5,012 bases of DNA from Zoogloeaceae bacterium (GCA_031278735.1 JAITJU010000263.1:1-5012), one strand, 5' to 3'. Counted from the stretch's first letter, positions 1 through 5,012 are shown. The notes: generated by a model not told the origin, from the letters alone. A program made the numbers and translations.

Positions 1-112
1 CTGATAGCCTGTTGCGCGGGCGCGGCGAACGGCGTTTTTACCTGAAACCCCGCGCCTTGGGCGCGTTACGCTTTGCAATATCCATGTCCGTCCGTTCTGT
101 TATCTTGCCGCG
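1..112. other. Upstream DNA with no supported gene
   Basis: No coding region can be supported here. One plus-strand frame is open from the window edge to a TGA at 43-45 and would give only 14 C-terminal residues that match no family I recognise. It could be the tail of an upstream gene. The stretch is rich in GC inverted repeats. Positions 19-25 can pair with 50-56 (7 bp), and 51-56 can pair with 60-65 (6 bp, 3-nt loop). The two pairings exclude each other because they share 51-56. No clear T-run follows either, so a terminator is not claimed. Confidence 0.4.
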
Positions 113-140
113 CTTGAAATTTCACGTCTCGCGGCCATCT
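113..140 (+). promoter_or_regulatory. Probable sigma-32 (heat-shock) promoter of htpX
   Basis: A -35 element CTTGAAA at 113-119 is followed by 14 bp and then GCCATCT at 134-140. The known E. coli sigma-32 consensus is CTTGAAA, about 13-15 bp, then CCCATnT. The match is therefore 7/7 and 6/7 with correct spacing. Transcription would begin near 147-149, giving a leader of about 25 nt before the htpX start. htpX is a known heat-shock/envelope-stress gene in E. coli, which supports the assignment. There is no good sigma-70 alternative at the same place. Confidence 0.72.
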
Positions 141-157
141 ATCCCATACCGCGTCAC

Positions 158-163
158 AAGGAG
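158..163 (+). promoter_or_regulatory. htpX ribosome binding site
   Basis: AAGGAG lies 9 nt before the ATG at 173. This strong Shine-Dalgarno sequence fixes the htpX start. Confidence 0.85.
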
Positions 164-172
164 AAAACACGC

Positions 173-1018
173 ATGTACAACTGGTTCAAAACCCTGCTGC
201 TCATGGCGGTCATCACCGCGCTTTTCGGCATGATGGGCGCGGCGCTGGGCGGAATGCAGGGCATGATTTGGGCGCTTTTGCTGGGCGGCGGCATGAATCT
301 TCTCGTCTATTGGTTTTCCGATCAGATCGTGCTGAAGATGTACCGGGCGCGCGCGGCGGACGCGCAATCGGCGCCGGATTTCTACGCGCTGGTGCGCGAT
401 CTGGCCCAGCGCGCCGACCTGCCCATGCCGCGCGTCTACATCATCGACGAGGCGCAGCCCAACGCCTTTGCTACGGGACGCGACCCGCAACACGCCGCCG
501 TCGCCGCCACGACCGGCATCTTGCAGACGCTTTCGCCACGCGAATTGCGCGGCGTCATGGCGCACGAACTGGCGCACGTGCAGCACCGCGACATCCTCAT
601 TTCCACCATTGCCGCCACGTTGGCGGGCGGCATTTCCGCGTTCGCCAATTTTTTCCTGTTCCTTGGCGGCAATGATCGGGGACGTGTGCATCCCGCCGTG
701 ACTCTGCTGACCGTGCTGCTCGCGCCCATTGCCGCCCGCCTGATCCAGATGGCGATTTCCCGCGCCCGCGAATTCGAGGCCGATCGGGGCGGCGCGGCCA
801 TCAGCGGCGACCCGGAATCGCTGGCCGACGCGCTGGAAAAGATTCATGCCTACGCCCGCCGCATCCCGCTGAAAACCGCCGAAGCGCACCCGGAAACCGC
901 GCAGATGATGATCATGAACCCGCTTGTCGGCAGCAAGCTGAATGCTTTGTTTTCCACCCATCCGCCCATTGAGGAACGCGTCGCCCGGCTCAGGGCGTTG
1001 AAGACGGCAGAACAGTAA
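173..1018 (+). CDS. htpX: Protease HtpX, membrane zinc metalloprotease (M48 family)
   Basis: HtpX is an integral inner-membrane endopeptidase that cleaves misfolded or damaged membrane proteins on the cytoplasmic side, partly overlapping in role with FtsH. The 281-residue product has the usual length. Two hydrophobic segments lie near residues 7-25 and 29-47. The zinc site HELAH is at 131-135, with His131 and His135 as ligands and Glu132 catalytic. Two more hydrophobic segments lie near 142-166 and 175-194. The motif SRAREFEAD (196-204) supplies the probable third zinc ligand, Glu200. The conserved [13 protein letters not shown] lies near the C-terminus (261-273). The ATG at 173 is chosen for its AAGGAG site and because the N-terminal MYNWFKT is typical of the family. 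A sigma-32-like promoter sits directly upstream, so heat induction is expected. The gene is transcribed alone, converges on metW, and has no functional link to the methionine genes beside it. Confidence 0.97.
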   Translation: MYNWFKTLLLMAVITALFGMMGAALGGMQGMIWALLLGGGMNLLVYWFSDQIVLKMYRARAADAQSAPDFYALVRDLAQRADLPMPRVYIIDEAQPNAFATGRDPQHAAVAATTGILQTLSPRELRGVMAHELAHVQHRDILISTIAATLAGGISAFANFFLFLGGNDRGRVHPAVTLLTVLLAPIAARLIQMAISRAREFEADRGGAAISGDPESLADALEKIHAYARRIPLKTAEAHPETAQMMIMNPLVGSKLNALFSTHPPIEERVARLRALKTAEQ

Positions 1019-1039
1019 CGGGGTACCGCGCCCCGTTAC
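1015..1039. terminator. Bidirectional hairpin shared by htpX and metW stop codons
   Basis: GTAACGGGG at 1015-1023 and CCCCGTTAC at 1031-1039 form a perfect 9-bp inverted repeat with a 7-nt loop. The left arm contains the htpX stop (TAA, 1016-1018) and the right arm contains the complement of the metW stop (1036-1038). It is symmetric, so a hairpin forms in transcripts from either side. No run of T follows on either strand, so intrinsic termination would be inefficient. A role in 3'-end protection or in terminating convergent transcription is inferred. Confidence 0.6.
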
Positions 1040-1647
1040 CGCGCCTTGCCCCGGATGCGATACAGCGCCACTTCCGCGTTCAGGTTGGGGTCTTTTTCAA
1101 CCAGTTTGCCCTCGGCGAAATTCATGCTCTCGATGATTTCGATCCGCTCGTCGGCGCACAGGATCTCAAAATCGGCGATGGTGAAAAAGCGCACATTGGG
1201 CGAATCGAACCATTGATGCGGCAGGTGGCGGGAGACCGGCATCCGGCCGACGGCAATGGCCTCGCGGTGCGGTCGGTAGGCAAAATTGGGAAAGGAAACC
1301 ACGGCCTCGCGTCCCACGCGCAGCATTTCCTGCAAGATAGGCACGGTGTGGCGCACGGTCTGCAACGACAACGACATGATAACGTGATCGAAGGATCGAT
1401 CCGGAAAGCCGGAAAGACCGCGTTCCAGATCGAATTGCAGCACATTGACGCCGTTACGAATGCAGGCGGTCACGTTGACAGGGTCAAGCTCCACGCCATA
1501 GCCGTGTATCTTCCGGGTTTCCGCCAGCAGGCGCAGAAGCGCGCCGTCGCCGCAGCCCAAATCCAGCACCCGTTCGCCCGGCGTAATCCAGCGGGCGATG
1601 TGCGTGAAATCGAAACGTCCCTGCATCCGGGTCGATGTGCTGCTCAC
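1036..1647 (-). CDS. metW: Methionine biosynthesis protein MetW (SAM-dependent methyltransferase fold)
   Basis: MetW has a class I methyltransferase fold and is needed together with MetX for the homoserine acylation route to methionine in pseudomonads; its exact chemistry is not settled. The 203-residue product has the usual family length. The SAM-binding glycine-rich motif VLDLGCGDG is at residues 27-35, the acidic residue after strand 2 is Glu53 (GVELD), and QFDLERGL with Asp73 forms the next motif. The MetW signature follows: SFPNF (118-122), [18 protein letters not shown] (134-151) and DFEILC (159-164). The start is GTG at 1647-1645, whose GTGA overlaps the metX TGA by 4 nt. An AAGGA lies 8 nt upstream inside metX, so translation is probably coupled. 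The ATG at 1626 is possible but would lose 7 residues and lacks a good ribosome site. Confidence 0.95.
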   Translation of the reverse strand: MSSTSTRMQGRFDFTHIARWITPGERVLDLGCGDGALLRLLAETRKIHGYGVELDPVNVTACIRNGVNVLQFDLERGLSGFPDRSFDHVIMSLSLQTVRHTVPILQEMLRVGREAVVSFPNFAYRPHREAIAVGRMPVSRHLPHQWFDSPNVRFFTIADFEILCADERIEIIESMNFAEGKLVEKDPNLNAEVALYRIRGKAR

Positions 1648-2816
1648 AGGGTTATTCCTTGCAGGTAGGCGGTCAGCGCCGCGTGGTAATGCGGCGCATC
1701 CAGCAAAAAGGAATCATGACCGGCGTCGCAGTCGATTTCCGCGTAACTCACGTTCAGGCCATTGTGCAGCAGAGCGTAGACGATTTCGCGGCTCTTTTCC
1801 GGCGTAAAACGCCAGTCGGTGGTGAAGGAAGCGACGAAGAACCCCGCCTTTGCCCGCGCCAGCGCGGCGCGCAGGTCTCCCGCGTAATCAAAGGCCGGAT
1901 CGAAATAGTCGAGCGCCTTGGTCGCCAGAAGGTAGCTGTTGGCATCGAAAACTTCCGCGAATTTGTCGCCCTGATGTCGCAGGTAGGATTCGATTTCAAA
2001 CTCCACCTCATAATTGAAGCGATGCTTGCCGTGGCGCATGCGGCGGCCAAATTTTTCCGCCAGCTGGTCATCGGAAAGATAGGTGATGTGCCCCACCATG
2101 CGCGCCAGTCTCAAGCCATTGCGGGGCTTGACCGCCGCATGTCTGTCCGCCGGATCATATTCATAATAATGACCGCCGTGAAAATCGGGGTCGGAAAGAA
2201 TAGCCTGCCGCGCCACTTCGTTGAAAGCGATGTTTTGCGCCGAGAGCCGCGGCGTCGACGCGATGACAATGCCGTGCCGCGCTCGTTGCGGATATTCCAG
2301 CGTCCATTGCAGCGCCTGCATCCCGCCCAGCGATCCGCCAATGACTGCCGCCCAGGTTTCTATGCCCAGATAATCCGCCAGGCGCGCCTGCGCCGCCACC
2401 CAGTCTTCCACGGTTACCAGCGGAAAATCCGCGCCATAGGGACGATTTGTCTCCGGGTTGATGGACATCGGCCCGCTGGAACCATGACAACCGCCCAGAT
2501 TATTGACGCCCACCACGAAGAAGCGCCGCGTGTCCAACGGCTTGCCCGGCCCAACCAGATTATCCCACCAGCCCAACGTCTCTTTTCGTCGCGCCGCGTC
2601 ATGAAATCCGGCGACGTGATGATTGCCGGAGAGCGCGTGACATACCAGCACGGCGTTGCTTCTGGCCGCGTTCAAGGCGCCGTACGTTTCGTAAACCAGA
2701 GTGAATCCCGGCAGAACCGCGCCGCTTTTCAACGCCAGCGCCGCATCGAAAACCGCGGTCTGCGGCGCGACCTGACCAACGGAACGATTTTTTGCGGCAT
2801 TCGGAGCTTGCATCAT
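1644..2816 (-). CDS. metX: Homoserine O-acyltransferase MetX (acetyl- or succinyl-CoA)
   Basis: MetX transfers an acyl group from acetyl-CoA or succinyl-CoA to the hydroxyl of homoserine, the first committed step of methionine synthesis, in the cytoplasm. The 390-residue alpha/beta-hydrolase has the usual length. The nucleophile is Ser162 in GGSLGGMQ (160-167). The rest of the triad is probably Asp334 (TTDWRFTP) and His367 (AGHDSFLLD). Other family motifs are CHALSGNHH (59-67), [14 protein letters not shown] (83-96), [12 protein letters not shown] (105-116) and STPRLSAQN (187-195). The acyl donor cannot be read safely. The MetW partner and the proteobacterial setting favour the succinyl-specific type, as an inference. 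Two adjacent ATGs occur at 2816 and 2813. A weak GGA is better spaced for the second (6 nt). The frame stays open 53 codons further upstream, but that stretch covers the promoter and terminator hairpin and shows no MetX similarity. The stop overlaps the metW start. Confidence 0.95.
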   Translation of the reverse strand: MMQAPNAAKNRSVGQVAPQTAVFDAALALKSGAVLPGFTLVYETYGALNAARSNAVLVCHALSGNHHVAGFHDAARRKETLGWWDNLVGPGKPLDTRRFFVVGVNNLGGCHGSSGPMSINPETNRPYGADFPLVTVEDWVAAQARLADYLGIETWAAVIGGSLGGMQALQWTLEYPQRARHGIVIASTPRLSAQNIAFNEVARQAILSDPDFHGGHYYEYDPADRHAAVKPRNGLRLARMVGHITYLSDDQLAEKFGRRMRHGKHRFNYEVEFEIESYLRHQGDKFAEVFDANSYLLATKALDYFDPAFDYAGDLRAALARAKAGFFVASFTTDWRFTPEKSREIVYALLHNGLNVSYAEIDCDAGHDSFLLDAPHYHAALTAYLQGITL

Positions 2817-2889
2817 GTTTCCAAACAAAAACCCGGTCGGAATATGGCGAAAGCCAGAAGCGCGGGACCGGGTTTGTCGCCTCGCTTTA
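2817..2889 (-). promoter_or_regulatory. metX leader RNA, candidate terminator/antiterminator switch
   Basis: The predicted transcript begins near 2889-2887 and runs about 72 nt to the metX ATG. Its 3' half is a terminator-like hairpin (separate entry). The 5' end can pair with that hairpin's loop: GGCGA (2881-2877) with TCGCC (2850-2846), and AAGCG (2887-2883) with CGCTT (2862-2858). Each pairing is perfect over 5 bp. The two cross each other like an H-type pseudoknot and are topologically incompatible with the full terminator stem. CAAAC (2876-2872) could also pair with GTTTG (2826-2822), which touches the weak metX ribosome site. The visible facts are the complementarities; the switch is inference. 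I recall a proposed terminator-antiterminator RNA of unknown ligand upstream of betaproteobacterial metX/metZ. It does not match the SAM-I or SAM-II consensus as I know them. Confidence 0.6.
2823..2875 (-). terminator. Attenuator-like intrinsic terminator before metX
   Basis: On the minus strand AAACCCGGTC (2875-2866) pairs perfectly with GACCGGGTTT (2838-2829), giving a 10-bp stem. It is followed by a T-rich tract (TTTTTGTTT, 2831-2823, its first three bases within the stem). The 27-nt loop contains a nested small hairpin, TGGC-TTTC-GCCA (2856-2845), separated from the main stem by an asymmetric internal loop. The structure ends 6 nt before the metX ATG and lies downstream of the predicted promoter. 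It therefore cannot simply end the mtnP message and must affect metX-metW expression. Confidence 0.75.
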
Positions 2890-2895
2890 GCAGAA

Positions 2896-2924
2896 CTTGT
2901 AAAGCGCCGGCAAGCTGAGTTCAA
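2896..2924 (-). promoter_or_regulatory. Predicted sigma-70 promoter of metX-metW
   Basis: On the minus strand TTGAAC (2924-2919) and TACAAG (2901-2896) are separated by exactly 17 bp. Each matches the sigma-70 consensus at 4 of 6 positions. Transcription would start near 2889-2887, which places the whole leader hairpin inside the transcript. Confidence 0.5.
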
Positions 2925-2953
2925 AACGGCGCTCGCGCACAGTAAGACTTTTT

Positions 2954-2985
2954 GCCGAAAAACGCAAGGTCTCATGATTTTCGGC
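2954..2985. repeat. 8-bp inverted repeat upstream of the metX promoter
   Basis: GCCGAAAA (2954-2961) and TTTTCGGC (2978-2985) form a perfect 8-bp inverted repeat with a 16-nt spacer, 30 bp upstream of the predicted metX -35 element. No T-run follows on either strand in the right place for a terminator. It could stabilise the 3' end of an mtnP read-through transcript or mark a regulator site; neither is shown. Confidence 0.45.
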
Positions 2986-3020
2986 GCCGGGGAAACCGCG
3001 GATTGGAGCGAAACAACCTG

Positions 3021-3057
3021 AAAAAAAAGCGCGGGTTGCGGCCTGACGAGGGCGCGC
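3021..3057 (-). terminator. Possible mtnP terminator
   Basis: On the minus strand GCGCG (3057-3053) can pair with CGCGC (3033-3029), immediately followed by eight T residues (3028-3021). The stem is only 5 bp with a 19-nt loop. The pure GC stem, the strong T-run and a position 15 nt past the mtnP stop make it a reasonable intrinsic terminator. Confidence 0.5.
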
Positions 3058-3071
3058 AGTTCCAGACGGGT

Positions 3072-3812
3072 TCACGACAGCCGGATGACGCCTTCGATGA
3101 TTGCGCGTACCCGGCTCATGGCCTCCTGCAAAATCTCGCCCAAACGCGCGAAGTGAACGCCGTCCGCGCTCTGTCCGCGTCCGGCGGCGTGATTGGCGAC
3201 CGGGTTGAGGGCGGCGTAAGCCAGATCCAGTTCCCGCGCAAGCGCGGCTTCCGGCATGCCGGTCATGCCGACGACCGCCGCGCCGTCGCGTTCAAGGCGA
3301 TCGATTTCCGCCGCCGTTTCCAGGCGCGGACCTTGCGTTGCCGCATAGACGCCGCCATCCCGGATCGCGATGCCTGCCGCATTCGCCGCCAGCACCAGTT
3401 TCTTACGTAATTCTTCATCATAGGGATGCGTGAAATCCACGTGCATGACCGGCATGTCGCCGCCGTCATGATAGGTGTTCGCGCGCCCCCAGGTGTAATC
3501 CACAATCTGATGCGGAATCACAATGTCGCCGGGATTGAGATCGGGACGAATGCCGCCGACGGAAGCCACCGAAATGACGCGCCGCGCCCCGCATTCCTTC
3601 AGCGCCCAGATATTGGCGCGATAATTGACGCGATGCGGCGGAATGCTGTGCGCGTAGCCATGCCGGGGAAGAAACAGTATGTTTTGCCCGTATATGCGGC
3701 CAAAACTCAATACGCCGGAAGGATCGCCGTAGGGTGTGCGCGTCACCCTGCGTTCCAGAACGTCCATGTTGGATAGACGCGTCAGGTTGCTTCCGCCAAT
3801 GATCGCCAGCAT
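3072..3812 (-). CDS. mtnP: S-methyl-5'-thioinosine (or thioadenosine) phosphorylase, MtnP family
   Basis: This cytosolic purine-nucleoside phosphorylase splits a methylthio-nucleoside with phosphate into a purine base and 5-methylthioribose-1-phosphate, recycling the by-product of SAM-dependent polyamine or homoserine-lactone synthesis. The 246-residue length fits the family. Visible motifs are the phosphate-loop start IIGGSNL (4-10), PRHGYAHSIPPHRVNYRAN (49-67), SVGGIRPDLNPGDIVIP (84-100), GPRLETAAEI (161-170) and GMTGMPEAALARE (182-194). Methylthioadenosine phosphorylases carry an adenine-binding Asp in the segment after this; here it reads VANHAAG with Asn207. The MTG.PEA motif together with Asn resembles the methylthioinosine phosphorylase described in Pseudomonas aeruginosa, so hypoxanthine release is the better guess. 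The start at 3812 is set by AAGGAG 7 nt upstream. A longer in-frame start at 3869 would precede the predicted transcription start and adds residues foreign to the family. Confidence 0.92.
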   Translation of the reverse strand: MLAIIGGSNLTRLSNMDVLERRVTRTPYGDPSGVLSFGRIYGQNILFLPRHGYAHSIPPHRVNYRANIWALKECGARRVISVASVGGIRPDLNPGDIVIPHQIVDYTWGRANTYHDGGDMPVMHVDFTHPYDEELRKKLVLAANAAGIAIRDGGVYAATQGPRLETAAEIDRLERDGAAVVGMTGMPEAALARELDLAYAALNPVANHAAGRGQSADGVHFARLGEILQEAMSRVRAIIEGVIRLS

Positions 3813-3819
3813 GTTGTTC

Positions 3820-3825
3820 TCCTTT
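3820..3825 (-). promoter_or_regulatory. mtnP ribosome binding site
   Basis: On the minus strand AAGGAG is followed by 7 nt and then the ATG at 3812-3810. It decides the start over the in-frame ATG at 3869, which lacks such a site. Confidence 0.85.
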
Positions 3826-3852
3826 GTGATGCGCGATGGGGTTGTTGGGGTT

Positions 3853-3880
3853 TTTATATTTATAGGCACAACAATAACAA
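3853..3880 (-). promoter_or_regulatory. Predicted mtnP promoter
   Basis: On the minus strand TTGTTA (3880-3875) and TATAAA (3858-3853) are 16 bp apart. A second overlapping TATAAA lies at 3864-3859, so the exact -10 is uncertain. Transcription would start near 3846, leaving a leader of about 34 nt. Confidence 0.45.
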
Positions 3881-3942
3881 GTCAGGAACAAGTTTGTTGA
3901 AATGTGACAAAAAATAATGAAATTCAATGTGTTATAAAATTT

Positions 3943-3957
3943 TTTCACGCGGTGAAA
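3943..3957. promoter_or_regulatory. Candidate operator: inverted repeat TTTCAC-GCG-GTGAAA
   Basis: Six-base arms in inverted orientation flank a 3-bp centre, the size of a site for a dimeric helix-turn-helix regulator. It lies roughly midway between mtnP and metH. It does not match the MetR box (TGAA-N5-TTCA) in orientation. The binding protein is unknown. Confidence 0.35.
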
Positions 3958-3982
3958 GCTGTTGGCGGACTGGGCGTAAAAA

Positions 3983-4031
3983 CTGGATAAATTTCAGGAA
4001 GACCGCTTTTTCGTATTTTATCCAGAAATTT
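3983..4031 (+). repeat. Two mutually exclusive stem-loops upstream of metH
   Basis: Stem A pairs CTGGATAAA (3983-3991) with TTTATCCAG (4017-4025), a perfect 9 bp with a 25-nt loop. Stem B pairs AAATTTCAGG (3989-3998) with CCAGAAATTT (4022-4031), 9 of 10 positions, and ends in five T residues (4029-4033). They share 3989-3991 and 4022-4025 and so cannot both form. If a metH transcript starts upstream they could act as a switch. If it starts at the promoter predicted near 4074-4103, stem A may instead be a DNA operator. Confidence 0.45.
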
Positions 4032-4073
4032 TTCCGTATTTGTACACAGGGTTATGCCGATCCGGATTGAACA

Positions 4074-4103
4074 CTGAAAACCGCTGGCGCCGGATGCTAC
4101 ACT
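4074..4103 (+). promoter_or_regulatory. Predicted metH promoter (extended -10)
   Basis: CTGAAA (4074-4079) and TACACT (4098-4103) are 18 bp apart, with TG at 4095-4096 forming an extended -10 (TGnTACACT). Each hexamer matches sigma-70 consensus at 4 of 6 positions. Transcription would begin near 4110, about 25 nt before the metH ATG. Confidence 0.4.
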
Positions 4104-4134
4104 TGCCGCCTGTCCGATTTTTGAAGTTTCATTC

Positions 4135-5012
4135 ATGCAAGCCGACCGCAGCGCCGAACTGACCGCCCTGTTGCAACGCCGCATCCTCATTCTGGATGGC
4201 GCGATGGGCACCATGATTCAGGGGTACGAACTCGCGGAGGCGGATTATCGGGGCGAACGCCTGCGCGAACATCCGCGTGATCTCAAGGGCAACAACGATC
4301 TGCTGACGCTGACTCGTCCGGAAGTCATTCGTGAGATTCACGCGCGGTATCTGGCTGCGGGCGCGGACATCATCGAAACGAACACCTTCAACGCCAACGC
4401 TGTTTCCCAGGCGGATTACGGCTTGACGGAACTGGTTCATGAACTGAACTTCGAGAGCGCGAAGCTGGCGCGCGCGCTGTGTGACGAGTATACGGCGCGT
4501 TGTCCGGAGAAGCCGCGCTTTGTTGCCGGCGTATTGGGGCCGACTTCGCGCACGGCGTCCATTTCGCCGGACGTGAATGACCCCGGCGCGCGCAATGTCA
4601 GTTTTGACGAACTGGCGAAAGGCTACCTCGAAGCCGCCTCGGGACTTGCCGCGGGCGGCGCGGATCTGCTGCTGGTGGAGACGGTGTTCGACACCCTGAA
4701 CGCCAAGGCGGCGCTTTTCGCGCTGGAATCGTTTTTCGAGCGCGCGGGCAGACGTTGGCCGGTAATGATTTCCGGCACCCTCACCGACGCTTCCGGGCGC
4801 ACGCTGTCCGGGCAGACGGCGGAAGCCTTCTGGAATTCCTTGAGTCATATTCGACCGCTTTCCTTCGGTTTCAATTGCGCGCTGGGGGCGAAGGATTTGC
4901 GTTCCTACGTGGCGGAGCTGGCGCGCTTTTGTTCGAGTTTCGTTTCCGCGCATCCGAATGCCGGACTGCCCAATCCTCTGTCGCCAACGGGTTATGACGA
5001 AACGCCGGAAGA
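4135..5012 (+). CDS. metH: Methionine synthase MetH, homocysteine-binding domain (partial, runs off window)
   Basis: MetH is the cobalamin-dependent methionine synthase that moves a methyl group from methyltetrahydrofolate to homocysteine. About 292 codons are present, all within the N-terminal homocysteine S-methyltransferase (TIM-barrel) domain. Visible motifs are [11 protein letters not shown] (19-29), LKGNNDLL (50-57), [11 protein letters not shown] (77-87), [19 protein letters not shown] (starting near residue 135), [14 protein letters not shown] (starting near 183), [20 protein letters not shown] and [15 protein letters not shown]. In the last, Cys248 corresponds to the first zinc ligand (Cys247 in E. 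coli). The GGCC-type pair of zinc cysteines would lie beyond the window. The ATG at 4135 aligns with the E. coli N-terminus; its ribosome site is weak (GAAG, 8 nt upstream). In many betaproteobacteria this domain is a separate gene of about 350 codons, so whether this is full-length MetH or the short split form cannot be told here. Confidence 0.95.
   Translation, partial: MQADRSAELTALLQRRILILDGAMGTMIQGYELAEADYRGERLREHPRDLKGNNDLLTLTRPEVIREIHARYLAAGADIIETNTFNANAVSQADYGLTELVHELNFESAKLARALCDEYTARCPEKPRFVAGVLGPTSRTASISPDVNDPGARNVSFDELAKGYLEAASGLAAGGADLLLVETVFDTLNAKAALFALESFFERAGRRWPVMISGTLTDASGRTLSGQTAEAFWNSLSHIRPLSFGFNCALGAKDLRSYVAELARFCSSFVSAHPNAGLPNPLSPTGYDETPE

Larger units (their letters stand above)
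3813..4134. other. AT-rich divergent intergenic region between mtnP and metH
   Basis: This 322-bp stretch holds no supportable gene. Its mtnP-proximal part (about 3840-4045) is strikingly AT-rich compared with the GC-rich genes around it. From left to right it contains the mtnP ribosome site and promoter, a short inverted repeat AACAA-GT-TTGTT (3887-3898), the palindrome TGAAATTCA (3918-3926), the repeat TTTCAC-GCG-GTGAAA (3943-3957), a pair of overlapping stem-loops (3983-4031), and a likely metH promoter (4074-4103). The density of symmetric sequences suggests shared control of the two divergent methionine-cycle genes, which is an inference. Confidence 0.7.

Noticed and set aside
12..233. 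Plus-strand open frame of 73 codons before htpX
   Set aside because: It overlaps the htpX promoter and start, has an Arg-rich composition and no recognisable similarity.
122..961. Minus-strand open frame of 279 codons opposite htpX
   Set aside because: It is the antisense shadow of a clear HtpX gene in GC-rich DNA; its product is low-complexity (Arg/Gly/His/Ala-rich) and resembles no family.
2866..2890. SAM-II riboswitch before metX (GCTAAA string at the leader start)
   Set aside because: In SAM-II the GCUAAA lies at the 3' end of a pseudoknot near the ribosome site; here it is at the 5' end and the other conserved segments are missing.
1635..2918. Plus-strand open frame of 427 codons opposite metX
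   Set aside because: Antisense shadow of metX; the Arg-rich product has no recognisable domain and no convincing ribosome site.
2817..2975. In-frame 53-codon N-terminal extension of metX
   Set aside because: It would span the predicted promoter, leader and terminator hairpin, and the residues do not resemble any MetX N-terminus.
2887..3075. Minus-strand 62-codon frame between mtnP and metX
   Set aside because: GTG start, no ribosome site, runs through the probable mtnP terminator and the metX promoter; no family resemblance.
3835..3851. Repeated AACCCC units in the mtnP leader, possible G-quadruplex on the other strand
   Set aside because: Only two G4 tracts are present on the plus strand, too few for an intramolecular quadruplex.
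3983..4026. DnaA boxes (TTATCCAGA and an inverted copy)
   Set aside because: They deviate in the conserved CACA end, there is no cluster, and no origin-linked gene is nearby; the hairpin arms explain the sequence.
4122..4131. MetR box at the metH start (TGAA-GT-TTCA)
   Set aside because: The half-sites are 2 bp apart instead of 5, and the element overlaps the ribosome site; too short to claim.
4129..4953. Minus-strand open frame of 274 codons opposite metH
   Set aside because: Antisense shadow of metH, which matches methionine synthase along its whole visible length.

Overview
The window looks like chromosomal DNA from a GC-rich proteobacterium, most likely a betaproteobacterium. The reasons are the adjacent metX-metW pair, a methylthioinosine-type MtnP, an HtpX with a sigma-32-like promoter, and a short metX leader carrying a terminator. 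No mobile element, CRISPR array, tRNA or rRNA is visible. Genus cannot be told from the sequence.

Layout from left to right. Positions 1-172 are upstream DNA holding a near-consensus heat-shock promoter. It drives htpX (173-1018, +), a membrane zinc metalloprotease. htpX converges on metW, and the 17 bp between them is spanned by a perfect 9-bp inverted repeat that contains both stop codons. On the minus strand, metX (2816-1644) and metW (1647-1036) form an operon with a 4-nt stop/start overlap. metX is preceded by its own promoter and a leader of about 72 nt whose hairpin plus U-tract ends just before the start codon. Upstream, also on the minus strand, lies mtnP (3812-3072) with a probable terminator. 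A 322-bp AT-rich region (3813-4134) then separates mtnP from the divergent metH (4135 to the window end, +), of which only the homocysteine-binding N-terminal part is present.

Four of the five genes belong to sulfur amino-acid and SAM metabolism. MetX (with MetW) activates homoserine by O-acylation. MetH methylates homocysteine to methionine. MtnP salvages the methylthio-nucleoside left when SAM is consumed. htpX is a functional outlier with a separate stress promoter.

The most interesting element is the metX leader. It has a 10-bp terminator stem whose loop can instead pair with the very 5' end of the transcript, so a termination/antitermination switch is plausible. I recall a comparative-genomics proposal of a terminator-antiterminator RNA element upstream of metX or metZ in betaproteobacteria, with ligand unknown; this leader may be an example. 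A second candidate switch, two mutually exclusive stem-loops, lies upstream of metH.
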